From NCBI GenBank assembly GCA_903858015.1, contig CAIOGZ010000010.1:27317-91316 (forward strand): a stretch of 64,000 nt of DNA, read 5' to 3'. The position numbers were made by a program, and so were the translations under genes. This stretch comes from an uncultured cyanobacterium (GTDB taxonomy: Bacteria; Cyanobacteriota; Cyanobacteriia; PCC-6307; Cyanobiaceae). Numbering within the stretch: the stretch's first letter is position 1; every line of letters begins with the position of its first letter. Below the pieces are notes generated by a model, which made no database searches, had not been told where the DNA came from, and saw only the letters and a program-made list of their open reading frames with translations. This document shows positions 57,504 through 64,000 of this stretch, in pieces.

Positions 57504-58660
57504 GGCTTGGAAGCAGGCGGCTGAACAGGAACGGATTGGGCCGGAACGGACTGGGCAGGAATGGATTGGCCAGGAACGGGCTGGGCAGGCAGCGTTGGGC
57601 CAGCAGGCGCCGGCGGTGGGCTGTGGCCCCCCGGCGAGCGGGGCGAGCGCAGCTGGGCCTCCAGCTGGGCCCGTCTGGCGGCGGCGGCTGGATCCTGGCC
57701 CAGCATCTGCCACTCGCCATAGGCATCATCGAGGCGGGGGCTGAGGCGTAGGCGGCGTTGGCGGGCCCGCTCCGAGGGGAGGGCGGCCTGGGCATCGAGG
57801 AGTTCCGCCACCAGACCCCAGGCCCCGACGGCGGCGGCCTGGTCGAGGGCCAGCTCCAACAGGCCTTCGCGCTCCTGGGGCGGTAAGGCCTGCAGCAGCC
57901 GCACCGCCCGCAGCCGCCGCTGGGCCCCCTCGACGCCGGGATCCTGGGAGGCCAGCAGCAGCTCGGCGGCGGCGAGGGGAAAGCCGCGAGCCTGCTGGTG
58001 GTCGGCGAGCAGCTCCAGCGCCGAGCGGCTCACGACGCTGCCATCGGCGCGACGGGCCAGCGGCAGGGCCAGGGCCTCCAGCTGGGCCGGCCGGGCGGCG
58101 GCGAGGCGTTCGAGGGCAAAGGCAGCCCGGCGGTGGTCGATGGCGGCATGGGCGGCGCGCCATTCGAGCAGCAGCCACTGCACCCGTTCGGCGCCGGCCG
58201 CCGGACTGATCCGATCCAGCACGGTCAGGGCCGCCTGGGGCTGCTGGCAGCGCAGCAGCACTTCGGCATTGGCGAGCACCACCGCCAGCGGCTGGGGGGC
58301 CGGATGGATCAGCAGCAGCCGCTCCCGGAGCTGGCGCAGCCGATCGAGCCGGTCGTCGTCGCTGACGCGCTGGCAGGCAAGGGCCAGCTCTTCGAGGCTG
58401 CCTTGACGCAGAATTTGCTGGAACTCGGGGCTGCTGTAGGGCTTGGGCCGGCTCGCCTGGGGTGCCTCGCCCTGGGCTGGGGCCGCCTGGGGCTGGCCCC
58501 CCTGGGGTTGGCTCGCCTGGGGTTGGGCCAGTAGCGCTCCGCCCCCCAGGGCCTGGGCCAGCAGCGCCAGCAACAGGGGCCAGCGGCCCGGCAGGCGGCG
58601 CTGGCGGCGGCCGGAGCGGAGCGGAAGCCGGAGCGGCAGCACGGGCGCGAAGGCGGTCAT
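57500..58660 (-). CDS. Helical TPR-like hypothetical protein, exported
   Basis: A 386-residue protein with a signal-like segment ([19 protein letters not shown]) and Gln/Ala/Pro linker, then a helical repeat domain (about 75-320) with [38 protein letters not shown] and [20 protein letters not shown]. It ends with a five-residue repeat ([13 protein letters not shown]) rich in Pro/Gln. TPR-like helices and an exported position suggest a partner of envelope assembly, but no known family is assigned. The ATGA overlap with purC implies coupled translation. First gene of the purC-bamA-lpx operon. Confidence 0.65.
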   Translation of the reverse strand: MTAFAPVLPLRLPLRSGRRQRRLPGRWPLLLALLAQALGGGALLAQPQASQPQGGQPQAAPAQGEAPQASRPKPYSSPEFQQILRQGSLEELALACQRVSDDDRLDRLRQLRERLLLIHPAPQPLAVVLANAEVLLRCQQPQAALTVLDRISPAAGAERVQWLLLEWRAAHAAIDHRRAAFALERLAAARPAQLEALALPLARRADGSVVSRSALELLADHQQARGFPLAAAELLLASQDPGVEGAQRRLRAVRLLQALPPQEREGLLELALDQAAAVGAWGLVAELLDAQAALPSERARQRRLRLSPRLDDAYGEWQMLGQDPAAAARRAQLEAQLRSPRSPGGHSPPPAPAGPTLPAQPVPGQSIPAQSVPAQSVPVQPPASKP

Positions 58661-58839
58661 GGGCCCGAACGGCCAACCCCAACAGCCAAGCAGACAGGGC
58701 GCCAGCCGTTAGCCGCTAGGGCCCACTCGCCGAGCTGGAAGGGCGGCACGGCCAGGGCGCGATCGCGCTAGGGCGGCACCGGTTGGCAGGATTGGGGGCG
58801 CCTGCGGATCAGGCCCCGCTGACCTTCCCCCACCCGCCC

Positions 58840-60207
58840 ATGGCCCGTTCCGATTCCCCGTTCAGCCCGGCCAGCGAACCCGACCGGCCCGCCGACCGGC
58901 CTGGCGCCGGCCCGGCGCGCATCCTGGTGGTGGGCGGCGGTGGCCGCGAGAACGCCCTGGGCTGGGCCCTGGCCCGCTGCCCCGGGGTGGAGGCGGTCTG
59001 GATCGCCCCCGGCAATGGCGGCAGCGATGCCATCCCCGGCTGCCGCAGCTTGGCGATCGCCGAACAGGATGGCGATGGCCTGGCGGCCGCCTGCCAACGC
59101 GAGGCGATCGAGCTGGTGGTGGTGGGTCCGGAGGCACCGCTGGCGGCGGGCCTGGCCGATCGGCTACGGCGCGACGGGCTGGCGGTGTTCGGCCCAGGCG
59201 CCGCCGGCGCCCAGCTGGAGGCGAGCAAGCAGTGGGCCAAGGCGTTGATGGCGGAAGCGGGGATCGCCACGGCGGGCCACTGGGCCGCCAGCAGCCGCGA
59301 GCAGGCGCTGGCGCTGCTGGAGCAGCTGAACCGACCACTGGTGGTGAAGGCCGATGGGCTGGCCGCCGGCAAGGGGGTGACGGTGGCCGAGAGCGTGGAC
59401 GAAACCCGCGCCGCGATCGAGGCGGTGTTCGATGGCCGCTTTGGCGCGGCCGGGGCGTCGCTGGTGTTGGAGGAGATCCTCAGCGGTCCGGAGGTTTCGG
59501 TGTTTGGGCTCAGCGATGGCGAACGGCTGGTGCTGCTCCCCCCCGCCCAGGACCACAAGCGCATCGGCGAGGGCGACAGCGGCGCCAACACCGGCGGCAT
59601 GGGGGCCTACGCGCCGGCCCCCCTGCTCGATGCGGCGGGCTTGGAGGCGGTGCGGCGCCAGGTGCTGGAGCCCACCCTGGCCGCCCTGCGCCGCCGCGGC
59701 ATCGACTACCGCGGTGTGATCTACGCCGGCTTGATGCTGACGCCAAGCGGCGCCCAGGTGATCGAGTTCAACTGCCGCTTCGGCGATCCCGAATGTGAAA
59801 CGCTGATGCCGCTGCTGGGGCCGGAGCTGGCGGCGGTGCTGCTGGCCTGCGCCCGCGGCGACCTGGCCAGCGCACCGCCGCTGACGACGTTGCCCGGCTG
59901 CAGCGCCTGCGTGGTCGCCGCCGCCGCCGGCTACCCGGGCGAGGTGCGGCGCGGCGATGCCATCAGCAGCAGCCTGGTGCCGAGCGACCAGCTGCAGCTG
60001 TTCCATGCCGGCAGCCGCCGCCAGGCCGATGGCAGCTGCGTCACGGCAGGGGGGAGGGTGCTGGCGGTGGTGGCCCAGGCCGATGGCTTCGATGCCGCCT
60101 TTGAGCGCGCCTACGCCGGCCTGGCCGAGGTGCACTACGAGGGCATGACCTACCGGCGGGACATCGGCCACCAGGTGCGGCGGCGGCCCGAACCGCAGAC
60201 CACCTGA
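58840..60207 (+). CDS. purD: Phosphoribosylamine--glycine ligase
   Basis: A 455-residue ATP-grasp ligase of purine synthesis. Seen: LVVGGGGRENALGWAL, VVKADGLAAGKGVTVAE, the central DSGANTGGMGAYAPAP and IEFNCRFGDPECET for metal/ATP binding. ATG at 58840 is chosen; an in-frame start at 58783 would add 19 untypical residues. Its TGA overlaps the ATG of nblS by one base (TGATG). Confidence 0.95.
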   Translation: MARSDSPFSPASEPDRPADRPGAGPARILVVGGGGRENALGWALARCPGVEAVWIAPGNGGSDAIPGCRSLAIAEQDGDGLAAACQREAIELVVVGPEAPLAAGLADRLRRDGLAVFGPGAAGAQLEASKQWAKALMAEAGIATAGHWAASSREQALALLEQLNRPLVVKADGLAAGKGVTVAESVDETRAAIEAVFDGRFGAAGASLVLEEILSGPEVSVFGLSDGERLVLLPPAQDHKRIGEGDSGANTGGMGAYAPAPLLDAAGLEAVRRQVLEPTLAALRRRGIDYRGVIYAGLMLTPSGAQVIEFNCRFGDPECETLMPLLGPELAAVLLACARGDLASAPPLTTLPGCSACVVAAAAGYPGEVRRGDAISSSLVPSDQLQLFHAGSRRQADGSCVTAGGRVLAVVAQADGFDAAFERAYAGLAEVHYEGMTYRRDIGHQVRRRPEPQTT

Positions 60208-62372
60208 TGGCCCCACCCCCTTCCCCAGGCAGCCGCCCCAGCCCGGCCGCGGCGCCAACCCCAGCCCTGCCGCCAGCCGCCGTGCCAGCCCTGCCGACGG
60301 CAGCGCCGGCCCTGCCCTGGCCCGCCTCCGCCCAGGCCGCCGCCGCCGCCGCCCAGGCCAGGCCGGCTTGGCTGGAGGCCCTCAACCGGTGGTGGGCGGA
60401 GTTCAGCCTCCAAACCAAGCTGTTGGCGGTCGCCACCCTGGTGGTGAGCCTGCTGATGACGGGCATCACCTTTGTGGCCCTCAATGGCATCCAGCGCGAT
60501 GCCCGCATGGGCGATACCCGCTCGGCGCGGGAGCTGGGCCTGCTGCTCTCGGCCAATGTCACGCCGCTGGTGGCCAGGGGCGAGAACGGCGAGCTGGAGG
60601 CGGTGGCGCAGCGCTTCTGGCAAACAAGCCGCAGCCTGCGTTACATCGTGTTCGCCGATGCCGAGGGGCTGATCTACCTCGGCATCCCGATGGGCAACGG
60701 TGGCGATGGCGCGCCGATGGCGGGGGAGCAGCTGTTGAGCCGGCGGTTGGAGTTACCGGCAGATCTACAGCGCCGCCCCGCCAATCCCCTGATTCGCCAG
60801 CACCTCACCCCGGATGGGCCGGTCACCGATGTGATTGTGCCGATGGTGAGCGGCGAGCGCTATCTGGGGGTGATGGCGTTGGGCATCGACCCCAACGAAA
60901 CATTGCTGGTGAGTTCGGCCTTGAGCCGCGAGATCACGGTGGCGGTATTTGTCTCGATCTGGGTGCTGGTGATTCTGGGCTCGGTGATCAATGCGCTCAC
61001 GGTGATCCAACCGGTGAAGGAATTGCTGCGGGGGGTGCGATCGATCGCGGGGGGAAACTTCGAAACCCGAATCGCCCTGCCGGTGGGGGGCGAATTGGGT
61101 GAGTTATTGGAGGGGTTCAACACCATGGCCTCCCAGTTGGAGGTCTACAAGGCGGCCAATATCGAGGAGTTGCGGGCCGAGCAGGTGAAGCAGCAGTCGT
61201 TGATCGCCACGATGGCCGATGGGGCGGTGCTGCTGGATGCGGAGGGCCGGATTGTGCTGGCCAACCCCACGGCGCGGCGGCTGTTCCGCTGGGAAGGCCG
61301 CAATTTGGAGGGCAGTGAAGTGGTAGGGGAGCTGCCCGAACGGCTGGCGATGGAACTAGCCGGTGCCCTCAACAACCTGATCAGCAGCGAACGCGAAAGC
61401 AGCGATGTGCGCTGCAGCTTTGGTGAACCGCCGCGCACCTTGCGGATCGTGCTGCAGTCGGTGCGGGATGCCAGCGGCGAGGTGCTCAAAGGCATCGCGA
61501 TGACGATCCAAGACCTCAGCCGCGAAGTGGAGCTGAACGCAGCCCAGAGCCGCTTCATCAGCAATGTTTCCCACGAGCTGCGCACGCCGCTGTTCAATAT
61601 CAAGAGCTACGTTGAAACCTTGCATGATTACAACGACCAACTCAGCGAGGAGATGAAGATAGAGTTCCTCGGCATCGCCAACGCCGAAACCGATCGGCTC
61701 ACCCGCCTGGTGAACGATGTGCTCAATCTGTCGCGGCTGGAATCTGAGCGGGTCTGGGAGCTGGAGCCCTTGGAGGTGGATCTGGCGATTGAGCAAACGC
61801 TGCGCACCTACCGGCTCAATGCCCGCGATAAGGGGGTGGAGCTGGGCTTCGAGGCCGATGGGCAGTTGCCGCGAATCCTGGGCAACTGGGACCTGCTGCT
61901 GCAGGTGTTCGACAACCTGGTGGGCAACGCCCTCAAGTTCACCCCGCCCGGCGGCGCCCTGCAGCTGCGGGCCTATCCCTGGCCCGACCAATGCCTGCTG
62001 GATCCGAGCACCAGCCCCGGCGATAACCCCAACTGTGCGCTCACCTCACCGCTACCAAGAATGCGGATCGAAATCGCCGATAGCGGCTGCGGCATCGCCC
62101 CAGCCGACCAGGAGCGCATCTTTGAGCGCTTCTACCGGGTGGAAAATGCCGTCCACACCGAAGCCGGCACCGGCCTGGGCCTATCGATCGTGCGCGGCAT
62201 CCTCGAAAAACACGGCAGCCAGGTGCGCATGGCCAGCGAAAGCGGCGTGGGCACCACCTTCTGGTTCGACCTGCCGCTCGAATCCTCCGACACAGACGAA
62301 CTAGCCCTGCAGGCCGAACGGCGCCGCTACGACCGGCAGCCGGGAGCTGGAGGCCAGCCGAGCCGGGCTTAG
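60207..62372 (+). CDS. nblS: Sensor histidine kinase NblS (Hik33/DspA)
   Basis: A 721-residue membrane kinase that controls high-light and nutrient-stress genes such as hli and phycobilisome degradation in cyanobacteria. Seen: a Pro/Ala-rich N-terminus, two membrane segments (about 70-90 and 235-258), a periplasmic sensor between them and HAMP around 260-315. A PAS domain (about 325-425) follows, then HisKA with His456 in NVSHELRTPL. HATPase motifs are NLVGNALKF, IADSGCGIAP and GTGLGLSIV. Starts within the purD stop. The C-terminus overlaps the convergent hsdM remnant by four bases. Confidence 0.94.
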   Translation: MAPPPSPGSRPSPAAAPTPALPPAAVPALPTAAPALPWPASAQAAAAAAQARPAWLEALNRWWAEFSLQTKLLAVATLVVSLLMTGITFVALNGIQRDARMGDTRSARELGLLLSANVTPLVARGENGELEAVAQRFWQTSRSLRYIVFADAEGLIYLGIPMGNGGDGAPMAGEQLLSRRLELPADLQRRPANPLIRQHLTPDGPVTDVIVPMVSGERYLGVMALGIDPNETLLVSSALSREITVAVFVSIWVLVILGSVINALTVIQPVKELLRGVRSIAGGNFETRIALPVGGELGELLEGFNTMASQLEVYKAANIEELRAEQVKQQSLIATMADGAVLLDAEGRIVLANPTARRLFRWEGRNLEGSEVVGELPERLAMELAGALNNLISSERESSDVRCSFGEPPRTLRIVLQSVRDASGEVLKGIAMTIQDLSREVELNAAQSRFISNVSHELRTPLFNIKSYVETLHDYNDQLSEEMKIEFLGIANAETDRLTRLVNDVLNLSRLESERVWELEPLEVDLAIEQTLRTYRLNARDKGVELGFEADGQLPRILGNWDLLLQVFDNLVGNALKFTPPGGALQLRAYPWPDQCLLDPSTSPGDNPNCALTSPLPRMRIEIADSGCGIAPADQERIFERFYRVENAVHTEAGTGLGLSIVRGILEKHGSQVRMASESGVGTTFWFDLPLESSDTDELALQAERRRYDRQPGAGGQPSRA

Positions 62373-62746
62373 GACGTGTCTAAGGCGGCATCACCGGCCT
62401 GGGGCCGAGCTGGCGTGACCCTGGAGCCTGGCGGCGGCGGGTTCCCAGTCGCCGAGGTGGGGAACACTGAGGCATGGCTGCCCACCTGCTCGGCGATGCG
62501 GTTGAGCTCGTCGTCGAAGACGTCACACAGCCGTTTCGTGAAGATCAGCGGCAGGATGTAGTCCTTGTATTTGGGGGCGTCCTTGGCGCCGCGGATCGAG
62601 CAGGCCGCATCCCAGATCCAGGCTTCCAGCGATTTGTCTTTAGCGGCGTCCTTGCCGCCGCCCTTCGTCCTCTGTCCATTGGCTGAGGGTCTGCCGGCCG
62701 TCTCCAGGGCTGCGAGGAAGTCGTCGAGCTGGCCCTGATCGGCCAA
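62369..62746 (-). pseudogene. Truncated N-terminus of a type I restriction-modification HsdM
   Basis: A 125-residue remnant. Seen: SLEAWIWDAACSIRG, KYKDYILPLIFTKRL and CDVFDDELNRIAEQVG, which match the start of HsdM N6-adenine methyltransferases. The match stops at about residue 95; the rest is unrelated Pro-rich sequence and the protein ends near the nblS stop, so the SAM-binding and NPPF catalytic domain are missing. It begins with a TTG. No hsdS or hsdR is seen in the window. Probably the scar of a lost RM system. Confidence 0.8.
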
Positions 62747-62953
62747 GGCTGGAGGTGGAACGTCAGGGATGGCGCAAGCCTGCCTGGTGGGACGGCATTT
62801 AGGGCTAACGGGGACAAGTGCGTGGGGGCGTTAGGTAGTGGAGGCTTACCGCCCGGCTGTCCGCGCCGCTGGCTACCTGGATCGCGAGGCGAAGGGCCAG
62901 GCCTTCGGGTGCCTAGGTTTCGCTGCCATCCCTCCTGTCGCCCCCCAGAGCCC

Positions 62954-63163
62954 ATGAACCCAACCCTGAAAGGATTGACCTACGTGAGCGTCTGGGTGGT
63001 GCTGTGGGGCACGGCGGCTTCCCTGGCCGATTTCGTGCTGCTGCAGCGCGGCGCCTACGAAGCGGGCAGCAGCGGCCAGGGGATCACCTTCGCCGCCTAC
63101 GGCATCGCCGCCGCGGTGTTGGCCGTGCGCCTGGCGGGCCGTTTCCTCAAACCGGAGCCCTGA
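62954..63163 (+). CDS. Small two-helix membrane protein, hypothetical
   Basis: A 69-residue protein, MNPTLKGLTYVSVWVVLWG, with a first hydrophobic helix, a loop RGAYEAGSSGQG, a second helix ITFAAYGIAAAVLAVRLAG and a short basic tail. Composition and length suggest a small membrane protein. It lies convergent to hli. No family is recognised; the ATG at 62954 is the start that leaves a sensible protein. The 207-bp spacer upstream (62747-62953) contains TTAGGGCTAACG-like repeats but no gene. Confidence 0.65.
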   Translation: MNPTLKGLTYVSVWVVLWGTAASLADFVLLQRGAYEAGSSGQGITFAAYGIAAAVLAVRLAGRFLKPEP

Positions 63164-63183
63164 GGCTGTCCCAGCTGCCCAGG

Positions 63184-63237
63184 GCCTTCAGCCCAACAGC
63201 GGCCTTTAGCCCAACAGCAGCCTTCAGCCCAACAGCC
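63184..63237. repeat. 18-bp tandem repeat carrying in-frame stops at the hli gene end
   Basis: Three 18-bp units (63184-63201, 63202-63219, 63220-63237), consensus GCCTTCAGCCCAACAGCG. The hli stop (TGA, 63226-63224) lies in the unit nearest the gene. The period is a multiple of three, so each downstream copy puts another stop (TAA, then TGA) in the same frame. Confidence 0.93.
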
Positions 63238-63442
63238 AGCGCAGCATCAAGCCCAGCTGACCCACGATCCCTTGCCCGGTGAGCAGCTCGCCGGTGATCG
63301 CCGCCAGGAAGCCCAGCATCGCCACCCGGCCGTTGAGCAACTCCACGCCCGCCAGGGCGCCCTGATTCCAGGGCCGGGGGTTGGTCATCGAGGCGCCGAA
63401 GCGCTCGACGGGTTCGTAGCGGAAGTTGTTGTTGTCGGTCAT
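63224..63442 (-). CDS. hli: High-light-inducible protein
   Basis: A 72-residue single-helix HLIP that binds chlorophyll and carotenoid and protects assembling photosystem II. Seen: NQGALAGVELLNGRVAMLGF with the chlorophyll-binding ExxNGRxAMxGF motif, then a hydrophobic stretch AAITGELLTGQG. N-terminal RYEPVERFGASM is usual. Its stop lies in a tandem repeat. High-light genes of this class are targets of NblS in the family; nblS lies about 850 bp away. No confident promoter could be assigned. Confidence 0.93.
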   Translation of the reverse strand: MTDNNNFRYEPVERFGASMTNPRPWNQGALAGVELLNGRVAMLGFLAAITGELLTGQGIVGQLGLMLRWLLG

Positions 63443-63592
63443 GGCAACTAGTTTGCCTCAGCCCCCCAGCGCCCGAGGCCGCTGGCCCGGGCGCTGGGGG
63501 CCCAGGGCCAGCGGCCAGGAGCTGGTCATGGGCTAGGGATCGACAGATCGGTGGATCGGGTCGAGGTGACCCCCACCCCCTCCCCAGTGCGC

Positions 63593-64000
63593 TCAGAAGA
63601 TCGGCACCCTCACCCCCGTCACCTTCAGCAGCAGGTCGTTGAAATCGCGATCGCTCTGGGCCAGCCCCACCGCGATGTCCTCGATCCCCAGCACCATCCC
63701 CAGCCCCGCCGCGCCGCTGCCCAGGCTCACCATCTGCGCCAGGCCGCCCGGGTTGGCCGCCGCGAACGACGAGAACATCACCTCACTGCTGCCGTTTTGC
63801 AGCAGCAGCACCCCATAGCTCTTGTGGCTGTCGATCGCCAGGTTTTGATAGCTCTGCGACTGGCCGAAGGCGGGCAGGATGTCTGCACTCAGCAGCAGCC
63901 CCTCCGCCCTGCTGCGGGCCAGGGCCTGCGCCAGATAGCCGTTGGCGCCGGGTTGATACCCCGCCACGCTGCCGGTGATGTCATCCACCGAGTAGAAGCC
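63593..64000 (-). CDS. C-terminal DUF4114 domain of a larger protein (5' part outside window)
   Basis: The last 135 residues of a minus-strand gene whose beginning is beyond the right edge; the frame is open to base 64000 (GFYSVDDITGSV). Seen: GVLLLQNGSSEVMFS and a typical DUF4114 end, GIEDIAVGLAQSDRDFNDLL, with acidic residues likely to bind Ca2+. DUF4114 domains close large secreted or calcium-binding cyanobacterial proteins. A GTG at 63988 should not be taken as the real start. Identity of the full protein is unknown. Confidence 0.8.
   Translation of the reverse strand, partial: GFYSVDDITGSVAGYQPGANGYLAQALARSRAEGLLLSADILPAFGQSQSYQNLAIDSHKSYGVLLLQNGSSEVMFSSFAAANPGGLAQMVSLGSGAAGLGMVLGIEDIAVGLAQSDRDFNDLLLKVTGVRVPIF

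Overview
The window is a GC-rich (by eye about two-thirds G+C), gene-dense stretch of a cyanobacterial chromosome. The gene set points to an alpha-cyanobacterium of the Synechococcus/Cyanobium type: nblS, a high-light-inducible protein, ndhB, vipp1, a cyAbrB regulator, a cytochrome oxidase locus ctaA-ctaB / ctaC-D-E, a second-type groEL, DUF1825, DciA and the lpxC-fabZ-lpxA-lpxB lipid A cluster behind a bamA/Omp85 gene. No rRNA, tRNA, CRISPR array, insertion sequence or prophage was recognised.

Layout. 1-7 kb: the 5' part of an FdhF/YdeP-type molybdopterin oxidoreductase, a MOSC protein, a CDF metal transporter, groEL, nanE and a repeat-rich protein. 7-15 kb: an ABC-2 exporter pair next to ctaB and ctaA, divergent from ctaC-ctaD-ctaE (heme A supply plus an A2-type cytochrome oxidase), followed by a cyAbrB regulator. 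15.8-19 kb: an HdeD-like membrane protein, ribE, a DUF151 nuclease-family protein and an Fe-S aldo/keto reductase. 19-25.5 kb: an overlapping minus-strand operon topA - lipoprotein - DUF2232 - CobT-like protein - Tat lipoprotein. 25.6-29.5 kb: ndhB, an ABC ATPase and a CNNM/CBS protein. 29.8-35.6 kb: ppk2 and M23 peptidase; birA, an aminotransferase and thioredoxin; vipp1. 35.7-46 kb: DciA, a small HExxH protein, a cupin, pyrF, an orphan LuxR regulator, a large multidomain GH18 chitinase, tyrS, DUF1825 and a second LuxR regulator. 46-49 kb: HhH protein, GIY-YIG protein, pepA. 49-58.7 kb: one long minus-strand operon, TPR-like protein - purC - bamA - lpxC - fabZ - lpxA - lpxB - msrA, coupling outer-membrane assembly and lipid A synthesis. 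58.8-64 kb: purD-nblS, then a truncated hsdM remnant, a small membrane protein, hli and the C-terminus of a DUF4114 protein.

The most striking unexplained feature is a set of at least nine short tandem-repeat arrays (units of 14-18 bp, 3-6 copies). They lie in the spacers between genes and often start at or span the stop codon of the gene before. Unit sequence differs from array to array, but most units carry a CTAG, TTAG, CTAA or CTGA core. In-frame 15-bp expansions of the same style occur inside low-complexity coding regions.
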